This document shows, one piece after another, positions 1 to 7,284 of a DNA stretch of 39,064 nucleotides (position 1 is the first letter of the stretch; each line of letters opens with the position of its first letter). Source of the stretch: Alphaproteobacteria bacterium (GTDB lineage: Bacteria; Pseudomonadota; Alphaproteobacteria; GCA-2731375); contig JASLMY010000017.1 of NCBI GenBank assembly GCA_030746295.1, forward strand, positions 1 through 39,064. Reading direction: 5' to 3'. Position numbers and translations under genes: made by a program. Under the pieces are notes generated by a model, which had not been told where the DNA came from, ran no database searches, and was given only the letters and a program-made list of their open reading frames with translations.

Positions 1-155
1 GCGGGGGGATCGCGACGCTCTGCCGACCGGTGGCCGCCCGGGGCCAGCCCCCGCCCGGCGGCGCCGCCGCCCACGGCGCCGCCCGGCACCTCGCCGCGCG
101 CCGCCGCCGCCCGTGCCTCGGCCAGCGCCGCGTCCATATGGCCGCCCTCCTGCAT
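1..155 (-). CDS. tadA: tRNA adenosine deaminase TadA, N-terminal fragment (runs off the window edge)
   Basis: Read on the minus strand from an ATG at 155 (or 137), the frame gives MDAALAEARAAAARGEVP followed by a glycine-rich stretch and then AERRDPP. This matches the start of TadA, which deaminates A34 to inosine in tRNA-Arg, where GEVPVGAVVV and later RDPTAHAE are expected. The zinc-binding HAE lies beyond the window. Several expected Val, Asn and Thr codons appear as Gly, His and Pro, all A-to-C or T-to-G changes, so the first ~110 bases may be a poor-quality contig end. A tadA gene divergent from rluB is a common arrangement in Alphaproteobacteria and supports the call. The gene is incomplete and its health cannot be judged. 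Confidence 0.6.
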   Translation of the reverse strand, partial: MQEGGHMDAALAEARAAAARGEVPGGAVGGGAAGRGLAPGGHRSAERRDPP

Positions 156-254
156 GGTCCTACATGCCGGCAGCCCCGAGCCACCGTCAAGCAGCCATTG
201 TCGGCGGCGGGCGGGCGGCCTATGAAGGCGGCGACGAGAGGACGGGAACCGAGC

Positions 255-1088
255 ATGACCGAGGCCAAGCAGGAACGGATCGCCAAGGTGCTGGCGCGCG
301 CCGGCCTCTGCTCGCGCCGCGAGGCGGAGCGCTGGATCGAGGCCGGGCGGGTCGCGGTCGACGGCGAGGTGCTGGCGAGCCCGGCCTTCAACGTCGGTAC
401 GGAGGCCCGGATCACCGTCGACGGCAAGCCGATCGCCCTGGCCGAGGCGACCCGGCTCTGGCGCTATCACAAGCCGCGCGGCCTGATCACCAGCCACCGC
501 GACCCGGAGGGGCGGCCGACGGTCTTCGAGAAGCTGCCGGCGGAGCTGCCACGCGTGGTCTCGGTCGGCCGCCTCGACGTCGCCTCCGAAGGGCTATTGC
601 TCTTGACCAACGATGGCGAGCTGGCCCGGCATCTGGAATTGCCCGGAACCGGCTGGAGCCGGCGCTACCGGGTCCGGGTGCACGGGCTCGTCGCGCAGGC
701 GCGGCTCGACGCGTTGGCCGAAGGCGTCACCGTGGAGGGCATGCGCTACGGTCCCATCGAGGCCCGGCTCGACCGCGCCCAAGGCGCCAACGCCTGGCTG
801 ACGATGACCCTGAAGGAGGGCAAGAACCGCGAGATCCGACGCCTGGCGACGCATCTCGGGCTGGAGGTGACGCGGCTCATCCGCATCGCCTACGGCCCCT
901 TCCAGCTGGGCGACCTGAAGCGAGGCGAGGCCACCGAGGTAAAGGCGCGGGTGCTGGCCGATCAACTGGGCCCGGCCGCGGCCCGCTTCGGCCTGAAGCT
1001 CGGCGGGCCGCAGGCCAAGGCCGCCCCGAAACCCCGCCGACGCCCGGGCGCCGGCAAGCGCGATGCGCATCGTCGGCGGCCGGCATAA
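255..1088 (+). CDS. rluB: 23S rRNA pseudouridine synthase, RluB/RsuA family
   Basis: This enzyme isomerises a uridine in 23S rRNA (U2605 in the E. coli RluB numbering). An N-terminal S4 RNA-binding domain is seen in AKVLARAGLCSRREAERW. The catalytic domain carries the family motif VGRLDVASEGLLLLTNDG with the nucleophilic Asp, and the later KEGKNREIRRL is typical of the RsuA/RluB/RluE/RluF group. The Lys/Arg-rich tail (PKPRRRPGAGKR) is common in alphaproteobacterial homologues. The frame is open upstream to position 30, but homology begins at the ATG at 255, preceded by GAGAGGACGGGAACCGAGC; an ATG at 222 is a weaker alternative. The 3' end overlaps rsmD by 26 bases, implying one operon with translational coupling. 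RluB is more likely than RsuA because of the rsmD linkage and the tail. Confidence 0.9.
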   Translation: MTEAKQERIAKVLARAGLCSRREAERWIEAGRVAVDGEVLASPAFNVGTEARITVDGKPIALAEATRLWRYHKPRGLITSHRDPEGRPTVFEKLPAELPRVVSVGRLDVASEGLLLLTNDGELARHLELPGTGWSRRYRVRVHGLVAQARLDALAEGVTVEGMRYGPIEARLDRAQGANAWLTMTLKEGKNREIRRLATHLGLEVTRLIRIAYGPFQLGDLKRGEATEVKARVLADQLGPAAARFGLKLGGPQAKAAPKPRRRPGAGKRDAHRRRPA

Positions 1089-1644
1089 GGGGCGGCGGCT
1101 CCAGGGACCCGAGGGCCGGACGCTCCGGCCGACCTCGGACCGGGCCCGCGAGGCCCTCTTCAACTTGCTGGCGCACGGACCCTACGAGACCGAGGCCGGG
1201 CCGATGCCGCATGAGGTCGCCGTCCTCGACGTCTTCGCCGGCTCGGGTGCCTTGGGCCTGGAGGCACTCAGCCGCGGTGCCCGGCACGTCACCTTCCTGG
1301 AGAACAGTGCCGCCGCCCTGGCGCTGATCCGCCGCAACGCCGCCGGAATGGCAGACGCGGACGAGATCACGATCCGCCGCCTGGATGCGGCCCGGCCCGG
1401 CCCGGCACCCCGCACCCACGGGCTGGTGCTGATGGACCCGCCCTACGGCGCCGGCCTTTGGGCACCGGCGCTTGCGGCGCTCATGGCGGATGGATGGCTC
1501 GAAGACGACGCGGTGGTTGTGGTCGAGCTGGCCAAGGACGAGGACTTCGCGGCGCCGGCGGGCTTCGAGGCCGTCGACGAGCGGCGCTACGGTGCCGCCC
1601 GCCTGGTCATACTGAGGCGGGGCGAGCGTAACCAAAGCCATTGA
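1063..1644 (+). CDS. rsmD: 16S rRNA (guanine966-N2)-methyltransferase RsmD
   Basis: RsmD methylates G966 of 16S rRNA in the assembled 30S particle, using S-adenosylmethionine. The protein starts MRIVGGRHKGRRL, a hallmark opening of the family, followed by RPTSDRAREALFN. The SAM-binding motif is DVFAGSGALGLEALSRGA and the catalytic N2-methyltransferase motif is DPPYGAG. At 193 residues it has the usual family length. The start codon lies inside the end of rluB, with no strong ribosome binding site of its own, so it is probably translated by coupling. Its stop codon overlaps the -35 box of the promoter proposed for the leucine leader immediately downstream. Confidence 0.93.
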   Translation: MRIVGGRHKGRRLQGPEGRTLRPTSDRAREALFNLLAHGPYETEAGPMPHEVAVLDVFAGSGALGLEALSRGARHVTFLENSAAALALIRRNAAGMADADEITIRRLDAARPGPAPRTHGLVLMDPPYGAGLWAPALAALMADGWLEDDAVVVVELAKDEDFAAPAGFEAVDERRYGAARLVILRRGERNQSH

Positions 1645-1669
1645 CCCCAATGGGGTTTGTGACTATTTT
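1641..1669 (+). promoter_or_regulatory. Predicted sigma70-type promoter of the leucine leader/leuA
   Basis: TTGACC (1641-1646), a 17-base spacer and TATTTT (1664-1669) form a good housekeeping promoter. The -35 box overlaps the rsmD stop codon. The predicted start site, about seven bases after the -10 box, falls at 1676-1677, on the ATG of the leader peptide, so that peptide would be read from a leaderless transcript. Pattern-based; no experimental support. Confidence 0.5.
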
Positions 1670-1676
1670 CCCGGGC

Positions 1677-1736
1677 ATGCAGTCGCGGAAACAGACCAGG
1701 GCGCGCGCGCTTCGACTTATCTGCCCGACTCTTTAG
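1677..1736 (+). CDS. leuL: Leucine leader peptide (attenuator peptide) upstream of leuA
   Basis: A 19-codon frame reads MQSRKQTRARALRLICPTL and stops with TAG. It holds three Leu codons, all CTT (1710, 1716 and 1731). CTT is uncommon in this GC-rich genome, where CTG and CTC dominate, so a ribosome would be sensitive to charged tRNA-Leu here. The last codons and the stop lie in the 5' arm and loop of a perfect 10-bp hairpin (1724-1748). A ribosome stalled at the Leu codons would mask that arm, while a released ribosome would let the hairpin form. No Shine-Dalgarno sequence precedes the ATG, which fits leaderless translation as known for the trpL leader of Sinorhizobium. The attenuator role is inferred from codon content, hairpin overlap and position before leuA. 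Confidence 0.65.
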   Translation: MQSRKQTRARALRLICPTL

Positions 1737-1760
1737 ACAAGAGTCGGGATCGTTCTGTTT
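1724..1760 (+). terminator. Attenuator/terminator hairpin between rsmD and leuA
   Basis: CCCGACTCTT (1724-1733) pairs perfectly with AAGAGTCGGG (1739-1748) around the loop TAGAC, which contains the stop codon of the leader peptide. A T-rich stretch (CGTTCTGTTTTCC) follows. It could end rsmD transcripts and, with the leader peptide, attenuate leuA. A weaker 5-bp hairpin (CGCGC/GCGCG, 1769-1783) followed by CATTTATT lies just downstream. Confidence 0.65.
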
Positions 1761-1905
1761 TCCGTTTTCGCGCTTCTCGCGCGCATTTATTGAGACTGCC
1801 GGCGAATGCCAGCCAATCGAATGAGCCAGCCTGAATGTCATACGTCGCGCTTGGTCGCGACCGGCGCTGGCCGCGTTTGCCGGCCTGACTAGCGGAGCTG
1901 CCGCC

Positions 1906-3588
1906 ATGGCCAAGTTACCCGTACACAAATACCAAGCCTTCCCGCAGATCGACCTGCCCGACCGACAATGGCCGAGCCGGGTCGTCGACAAGGCGCCAAT
2001 CTGGTGCTCGGTCGACTTGCGCGACGGCAACCAGGCCCTGATCGAGCCCATGGGCCGCCACAAGAAGCTGAAGTTCTTCCAGCACCTGGTCGAGCTCGGC
2101 TTCAAGGAGATCGAGGTCGGTTTCCCGGCCGCCTCGGATACCGATTTCGACTTCTGCCGCCACATCATCGAGCACAACCTCATCCCGGACGACGTCTGGA
2201 TCCAGGTCCTGACCCAGGCCCGGCCGGAGCTGATCCGCCGCACCTACGAGGCGGTCGAGGGTGCCGGCAAGGTCATCATGCACCTCTACAACTCGACCTC
2301 GACCTTGCAGCGCCGCGTGGTCTTCGATTCCGACCGCGAGGGCGTGAAGAAGATCGCCACCGACGGCGCCGTCCTCTGCAAGGAGCTGGCGCCGGCGTTG
2401 GAGGCCGGCGGCACCGAATTGCGCTTCGAGTATTCGCCGGAAAGCTTCACCGGCACCGAGCTCGACTATGCGGTCGACGTCTGCCACGGCGTCATGGACA
2501 TCTGGCAGCCGACCGCCGAGGTGCCGATCATCTTCAACCTGCCGGCGACGGTGGAGATGGCCTCGCCCAACTACTACGCCGACCAGATCGAGTGGATGCA
2601 TCGCAACTTCAAGGAGCGGGAGAAGATCTGCCTCAGCCTGCACCCGCACAACGACCGCGGCACCGGGGTGGCGGCGGCCGAGCTCGGCGTCATGGCGGGC
2701 GCCCAGCGCATCGAGGGCACCCTCTTCGGCAACGGCGAGCGCACCGGCAACGTCGACGTCGTGACCCTGGCCTTGAACATGTACAGCCAGGGTGTCGACC
2801 CCGAGCTCGACTTCACCCGGATCAACGAGTCGATCGAGGTGGCGGAATACTGCAACCAGCTGCCGGTGCACCAGCGCCACCCCTACGCCGGCGAACTCGT
2901 CTACACCGCCTTTTCCGGCTCGCACCAGGACGCCATCAAGAAGGGCATGACGGCGATCCAGCAGAGCAACAGCGAGATCTGGGAGGTGCCCTACCTGCCG
3001 ATCGACCCCCATGACGTCGGCCGCGACTACGAGGCGATCATCCGGGTCAACAGCCAGTCGGGCAAGGGAGGTGTGGCTTATCTGCTGCACGCCGAGTTCG
3101 GCATCGACCTGCCGCGCGAGCTGCAGGTGGAGTTCTCGGGCGTGATCCAGGAGATCACCGATGAGAGCGGCAAGGAGATCATGCCGGACCAGATCTGGGC
3201 CAAGTTCCGCGAGACCTACCTCGACGAAACGACGCCCTACGAGCTGGTCGACTATCGCCTCAACACAGACCCGCACCGCAGCGAGATCGTCAACTGCACG
3301 GCGACGATCCGCCAGGACGGCGAGAGCCGCGAGATCAGCGGCGCCGGCAACGGCCCGGTCGATGCCTTCGTCGATGCCCTGAAGCAGGACTGCGACATCG
3401 AGGCCCGCTTTCTGGACTACCACCAAGACGCGCTCGGCTCGGGCTCCGACGTCGAGGCGGTTTGCTTCATCAAGCTCGGCAACGGCGGCGGCCAGGCGGC
3501 GCACGGCGTCGGCATCCACCCCAACACCAACACCGCCTCGATGCGGGCGATCTTGAGCGCAGTGAACCGGATGGCGGCCGAGGCCTGA
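1906..3588 (+). CDS. leuA: 2-isopropylmalate synthase, long form
   Basis: LeuA condenses acetyl-CoA with 2-ketoisovalerate, the first committed step of leucine synthesis, and is normally feedback-inhibited by leucine. The catalytic TIM barrel opens with WCSVDLRDGNQAL, the metal-binding signature of the DRE-TIM family. LHPHNDRGTGVAAAELG provides the two metal-binding histidines and FGNGERTGNVDVV follows. The C-terminal ~150 residues form the LeuA allosteric dimer domain, including GPVDAFVDALK. At 560 residues it is the long type also found in actinobacteria, rather than the ~510-residue E. coli type. The ATG at 1906 has GGAG eight bases upstream. A 169-base untranslated region separates it from the leader peptide, and a strong terminator follows, so it is probably transcribed alone. 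Confidence 0.95.
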   Translation: MAKLPVHKYQAFPQIDLPDRQWPSRVVDKAPIWCSVDLRDGNQALIEPMGRHKKLKFFQHLVELGFKEIEVGFPAASDTDFDFCRHIIEHNLIPDDVWIQVLTQARPELIRRTYEAVEGAGKVIMHLYNSTSTLQRRVVFDSDREGVKKIATDGAVLCKELAPALEAGGTELRFEYSPESFTGTELDYAVDVCHGVMDIWQPTAEVPIIFNLPATVEMASPNYYADQIEWMHRNFKEREKICLSLHPHNDRGTGVAAAELGVMAGAQRIEGTLFGNGERTGNVDVVTLALNMYSQGVDPELDFTRINESIEVAEYCNQLPVHQRHPYAGELVYTAFSGSHQDAIKKGMTAIQQSNSEIWEVPYLPIDPHDVGRDYEAIIRVNSQSGKGGVAYLLHAEFGIDLPRELQVEFSGVIQEITDESGKEIMPDQIWAKFRETYLDETTPYELVDYRLNTDPHRSEIVNCTATIRQDGESREISGAGNGPVDAFVDALKQDCDIEARFLDYHQDALGSGSDVEAVCFIKLGNGGGQAAHGVGIHPNTNTASMRAILSAVNRMAAEA

Positions 3589-3614
3589 GCCGCAGAGTTC
3601 GGAATGCTAACGGC

Positions 3615-3646
3615 AAGGGGCCGGCCCGAAAGGACCGGCCCCTTTT
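3615..3646 (+). terminator. Rho-independent terminator of leuA
   Basis: AAGGGGCCGG (3615-3624) pairs with CCGGCCCCTT (3635-3644), with a ten-base loop and a TTTT tract at 3643-3646. It lies 27 bases after the leuA stop codon. Confidence 0.85.
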
Positions 3647-3798
3647 GCTGCCCGCCTCGGACGGGCGAGCGGCACTCCCCTGTTGCCCCCGAGACTACCA
3701 TGGCGAAGCTGTGGCCTGCCACTTCGGTCGGTCGCGGACAAGCCCGAGGATTGAGGCATGGAACTCGGCCCTCGGTGCCTGCCAACTTCGGTCGTCCC

Positions 3799-3824
3799 GT
3801 CGCGTATGTCCGAGCCGCACCCGA
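3799..3824 (+). repeat. Imperfect direct repeat, left copy
   Basis: The 26 bases beginning GTCGCGTAT at 3799 match those at 6370-6395 at 22 of 26 positions in the same orientation. The two copies flank the cyclase/AhpD-like pair. Read in frame, both encode VAY(L/V)R(C/A)APD, so they may be relics of a duplicated coding segment; chance is not excluded. The rest of 3647-3876 holds no gene I can support. Confidence 0.25.
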
Positions 3825-3876
3825 TTCCGGACCTGACCTTAGAGCGTACTAACAGGTGGGCCTCGATCCGAAGCAG

Positions 3877-5637
3877 TTATTCCGGCAGACCGGCTTTCCG
3901 TAGACCGTCGGCCAAAATCTCGAAATCCTGATCTCGACTGAAAGGATGGGCTTTGCGCAACCCGTTGATGGAAAAATCAGGATTCAGGCGCAACACCTCG
4001 GAGCGGGCTTCATCGACTTCACCCGGCTCACCCGCCAACGCCGCGCTTGCGGCCCAATACCAACGGCTCGGCGCCCAATAGTCCTTGCGGATGGCGCTGA
4101 ACTTTGCGTCCTCGATGGCGCGGCCGAAGTCGCCGGCCAATATGTGGCCCAAAGACTGCGTGCACCGCCACATGGTGAGGTTCAGGTCCCGCGGACTGAT
4201 CTCGATGGCCTTCTCGAATAGCGGCAAGGCCTTCTCTGGTTCGCCGAGATAGTTGTAACAGATACCCAACGACACATAGCCCTGGGCGTAGTTCGGATTC
4301 AGCTCCACGGCTGTCTGCAGTTCTGCTAGCGCCTCGCCATGGCGACTGTAGCCGAGATATACGAGCCCCAATATTTGGCGCGCCTCGGCGTCGTCCGGAT
4401 CGACCCTAACGGCCCGTTCCGCGACCTCCATCGCCTCGGCAAAGGCGCGACCGCGCCTCGTTGTCCAGCCGCTGATCACCTGATGGTAGAGGCAGTTCGC
4501 CAAGACCTTCAGGGCGCCGGCGCTATTCGCGTCCATGGACAATGCCCGGCGCGCGATCGCCTGTGCCTCCTCGTTGGTTTCCTTGGTGCCGACATGCGCG
4601 AGATTGCGCGCCCTGAGGAACAAATCCCAGGCATCCATGCGCTCCGGATTCTTCAACTCGGCCCGCGCGCCCTCGGCCGCGTACAATACCGGCTGCATGG
4701 CGGCCGCGATCCGCGCGGTGATCTCGTCTTGCAGTTCGAAGATGTCGTCGAGTTTCCGATCGTACCTGTCGGCCCAAATGTGGTTGCCGGAGGCACCGTC
4801 GATGAGCTGCGCGGTGATGCGCACGCGGTCGCCGGACTTGCGGATGCTGCCTTCCAGGACGTAGCGCACGAGCAGTTCCTGCGACACCTGCCGGATGTCC
4901 ATGGACTTGCCCTTATAAGCAAAGGACGAATTCCTGGCCGTCACGAACATCCAATGGAACCGAGACAGCGCTGTAATGATGTCCTCGGTGATGCCGTCGG
5001 CAAAATAGTCCTGCTCGACATCGCCGGACATGTTCTCGAAAGGCAGGACCGCAACCGACGGCTTGTCGGGCAACTGTGACGGGGCATCGGAAGGCTGCGG
5101 ATCCACCGCCGCCGAGGGCGTGCCCGTCCATTGCCAGACGCGGACCGGGCGGTCGATGTTCTTGACCGCCTGCTCGCCCAAATCCTCGAATGCCAGATCC
5201 ATCCGATCGCGGATCTGTTCGTAGACGCTTCCCGAGATGCAAACCCCACCGGCCTCGGCAAGGCCCTCCAGGCGTGCAGCCACGTTCACGCCGTCGCCTT
5301 GGATGTCGTCGCCATCGATCACCACATCGCCGAGGTTTATGCCGACGCGGAATTCGATCCGCCCGTCGGCCGGCAGACCGGCATTGTGTTCAGCCACGGC
5401 CTGTTGCGATTCCACCGCCGCGCGCACGGCGTCCACGACACTCGGGAATTCCGCCAATAGCCCATCGCCCATCAGTTTGACGGTTCGCCCATGGTGCTCG
5501 GCGATCTTGGGATCGATGTGGGCCGAACGTAGGCTCTTGAGGGCCGCGATCGTGCCCTCCTCATCAGCTCTGACAAGTCGCGCATAACCGACAACGTCGG
5601 CGGCCATGATGGCGGCGAGACGACGCTCCATCGACAT
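3877..5637 (-). CDS. Class III adenylate/guanylate cyclase with TolB-like and TPR domains
   Basis: Residues 1-165 form a class III nucleotidyl cyclase domain. The two metal-binding aspartates are D14 (AADVVGY) and D58 (KLMGDG), and the transition-state residues N118 and R122 lie in GDGVNVAARLE, so the domain looks catalytically intact. Residues ~191-320 (PSVAVLPFENMSGD onward) match the TolB-like N-terminal region often fused to these cyclases, with FADGITEDIITALSR and YVLEGSIRKSGDRVRITAQL. Residues ~340-560 contain TPR-like helices such as DAEARQILGLVYLGYSRHGEALAEL. There is no obvious membrane segment, so it is probably a soluble sensor or signalling enzyme producing cAMP; adenylate versus guanylate specificity is not decided. 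It is divergent from the CxxC protein at 5796, sharing a ~160-base promoter region. Similar multi-copy cyclases are typical of Rhizobiales and Rhodospirillales. Confidence 0.88.
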   Translation of the reverse strand: MSMERRLAAIMAADVVGYARLVRADEEGTIAALKSLRSAHIDPKIAEHHGRTVKLMGDGLLAEFPSVVDAVRAAVESQQAVAEHNAGLPADGRIEFRVGINLGDVVIDGDDIQGDGVNVAARLEGLAEAGGVCISGSVYEQIRDRMDLAFEDLGEQAVKNIDRPVRVWQWTGTPSAAVDPQPSDAPSQLPDKPSVAVLPFENMSGDVEQDYFADGITEDIITALSRFHWMFVTARNSSFAYKGKSMDIRQVSQELLVRYVLEGSIRKSGDRVRITAQLIDGASGNHIWADRYDRKLDDIFELQDEITARIAAAMQPVLYAAEGARAELKNPERMDAWDLFLRARNLAHVGTKETNEEAQAIARRALSMDANSAGALKVLANCLYHQVISGWTTRRGRAFAEAMEVAERAVRVDPDDAEARQILGLVYLGYSRHGEALAELQTAVELNPNYAQGYVSLGICYNYLGEPEKALPLFEKAIEISPRDLNLTMWRCTQSLGHILAGDFGRAIEDAKFSAIRKDYWAPSRWYWAASAALAGEPGEVDEARSEVLRLNPDFSINGLRKAHPFSRDQDFEILADGLRKAGLPE

Positions 5638-5795
5638 CCTCCAGGTCGGGAACCTTATCTGCGATTATCTGGCGAATCCAGGACGTCGGCGGGGAAGATC
5701 GCTGTCGGTCCTTGCGGAGGCCCTTTGCTCAAGGGTTGCGTTCGGCTTCTTCGAACGTTCAACTTTGGATTCGAAGAAACTCCAGGGGATTGAGA

Positions 5796-6152
5796 ATGAC
5801 AAGGAACCATCCGGAGACGTTGAACGAGCTCAACCGATCGATTTCGCGGTTGCGGAATGGCATCCCCGAAACGATGAAGGGGTTTGCGGCGATGGCGTCG
5901 GCCGCCAAGGCCGCCGGCGCGCTGGATCCGAAAACCAAAGAGCTGGTTGCCACCGCGATCAGTGTCGCGGTTCGCTGCGACGGCTGTATCGACTCTCACG
6001 TCAAGGCCGCTGAGCAGCAGGGCGTCAGCCGCGACGAGATGCTGGAAGTGCTGGCGATGGCTGTCTATATGGGCGGTGGGCCTTCCGTGGCCTATGCGGC
6101 GCTGGCATTGGATGCGTATGAGCAGTTCTCCGAGCGATTCGCGGAATCTTGA
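5796..6152 (+). CDS. Carboxymuconolactone decarboxylase / AhpD-like protein
   Basis: The 118-residue protein is a small all-helical AhpD-fold member. The motif CDGCIDSHVKAA carries the redox CxxC pair with the following His, as in AhpD-type peroxidase partners; true carboxymuconolactone decarboxylases lack the pair. VYMGGGPSVAYAALALDAYEQF matches the usual C-terminal helix. The ATG at 5796 is preceded by CAGGGGATTGAG, a good ribosome binding site; the longer open frame from 5712 has no homology in its extra part. It stands alone with no peroxidase beside it, so its electron donor and substrate are unknown. A role in peroxide or organic-hydroperoxide stress is the likeliest reading. Confidence 0.85.
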   Translation: MTRNHPETLNELNRSISRLRNGIPETMKGFAAMASAAKAAGALDPKTKELVATAISVAVRCDGCIDSHVKAAEQQGVSRDEMLEVLAMAVYMGGGPSVAYAALALDAYEQFSERFAES

Positions 6153-6369
6153 TCTCCGGTATTCTACATTGGCCAACCATGCCCGGGCTGGTGATGCCAA
6201 AGCCACGGTGAGTCGAACTCTGAAAACCGAAATTCGACTGCTTCTTGGAGGCCGTCCAGTTCATCGGCGTTGCCGAGCCTGGCGACTGCAGCCGGGCCTC
6301 TCCAAGCCGGTCAATAGTGGGCGCGGACGGCGCGTGGCGGTGCCATGGCCCTCAGATGCCGGCCTTCGG

Positions 6370-6395
6370 GTCGCGTATCTCCGATGCGCGCCCGA
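6370..6395 (+). repeat. Imperfect direct repeat, right copy
   Basis: This is the partner of the repeat at 3799-3824 (22 of 26 identical). The surrounding 6153-6406 interval lies between the ends of two convergent genes, and I see no gene or clear terminator in it. Confidence 0.25.
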
Positions 6396-6406
6396 CCAGG
6401 CGCCGG

Positions 6407-7273
6407 TCACGGCATGCTGTCGTAGCCGGGGGTGCTGTAATATTTCATGTAGAAGTCGTGGCGCATGTCGCGCAGCGTCGGCACGGCGATCCGGGCTTGG
6501 TCGACCTCGTCGAGGTCGAGGACGGCGGAGACGATGGCGTTCTCCTCGTCCAGGCCGTTGGCGATGACCTCGCCGTGCGGGCTGACGATCATGCTTTCGC
6601 CGAAATAGTGCTTGTCTCCCTCGGGTCCGACCCGGTTCGAATAGATGCAGAACATGCCCGTGTCGACGGCGCGCGCGGTGTTGACGAGGCCCCAGTGGAC
6701 GCCGCCGGCATATCCGGGTGCGGCGGTCGGACAGAACATGACCTCCGCGCCCAGCATGGCGACGATGCGCGAGGTTTCGGGATAGCGCCGGTCGTGGCAG
6801 ATGATGGTGGAGAACTTGGCCCTGGGCTCGAACTCGGTCTCCCAGACGCGGAAGTCCTGGCCCGCCCTGAAGTAGAGCTTTTCCAGCACCTGGACGCCGG
6901 CGACATGGGTCTTGCGGTAATTGCCGATCACCGTTCCCTCCGGCCCGATCACGGGTGCGGCGTTGTAATAGATGCCGGGCGCGGCCCTCTCGAAGATCGG
7001 AAAGATGACGTAATTGCCGTGCTTGCGCGTCAGCTCGCCGACCGCTTCCGTGGACGGTCCGGGGACGGGCTCGGCCTCCTCGAACAAGGCCGTCTCCTTG
7101 ACATAGAAGCGATCGTAATCGGAGGTGCAGAGCTCACCCGGCATGATGATCTGACAGCCCTCTTGGGAGGCCTGCTCGATCAGCTTCAGGGTCCGCTCCA
7201 GCTTCTCCTGAATGCTGGAGCGTGGCAGCGCCTTTTCCTGCAGCGCCGCGACTTTGATTTCCCGTTTCGCCAT
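6407..7273 (-). CDS. Nitrilase-superfamily amidohydrolase (N-carbamoylase/beta-ureidopropionase-like)
   Basis: This is a cytoplasmic C-N hydrolase of 288 residues. The Glu-Lys-Cys triad is visible: E47 in MPGELCTSDY, K121 in GNYRKTHV and C159 in IICHDRRYPE. The last context is the one seen in N-carbamoyl-D-amino-acid hydrolases and beta-ureidopropionases, which release CO2 and NH3 from carbamoyl amino acids. The ATG at 7273 begins MAKREIKVAALQ; the frame runs on upstream only by reading through the antisense of the neighbour. It lies 11 bases downstream of the hydantoinase-type gene in the same operon, which suggests consecutive steps: ring opening, then decarbamoylation. Substrate side chain and stereochemistry cannot be read from sequence. 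Confidence 0.87.
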   Translation of the reverse strand: MAKREIKVAALQEKALPRSSIQEKLERTLKLIEQASQEGCQIIMPGELCTSDYDRFYVKETALFEEAEPVPGPSTEAVGELTRKHGNYVIFPIFERAAPGIYYNAAPVIGPEGTVIGNYRKTHVAGVQVLEKLYFRAGQDFRVWETEFEPRAKFSTIICHDRRYPETSRIVAMLGAEVMFCPTAAPGYAGGVHWGLVNTARAVDTGMFCIYSNRVGPEGDKHYFGESMIVSPHGEVIANGLDEENAIVSAVLDLDEVDQARIAVPTLRDMRHDFYMKYYSTPGYDSMP

Positions 7274-7284
7274 AACACGCGCTC

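Noticed and set aside
1769..1790. CGCGC/GCGCG hairpin as the main leuA attenuator terminator
   Set aside because: The stem is only five pairs and the T tract is weak; the 10-bp hairpin at 1724-1748 is a better candidate, and I found no convincing antiterminator pairing.
3700..3852. Small open frame starting at ATG 3700
   Set aside because: It has no ribosome binding site and no family resemblance, apart from the short repeat shared with 6370-6395.
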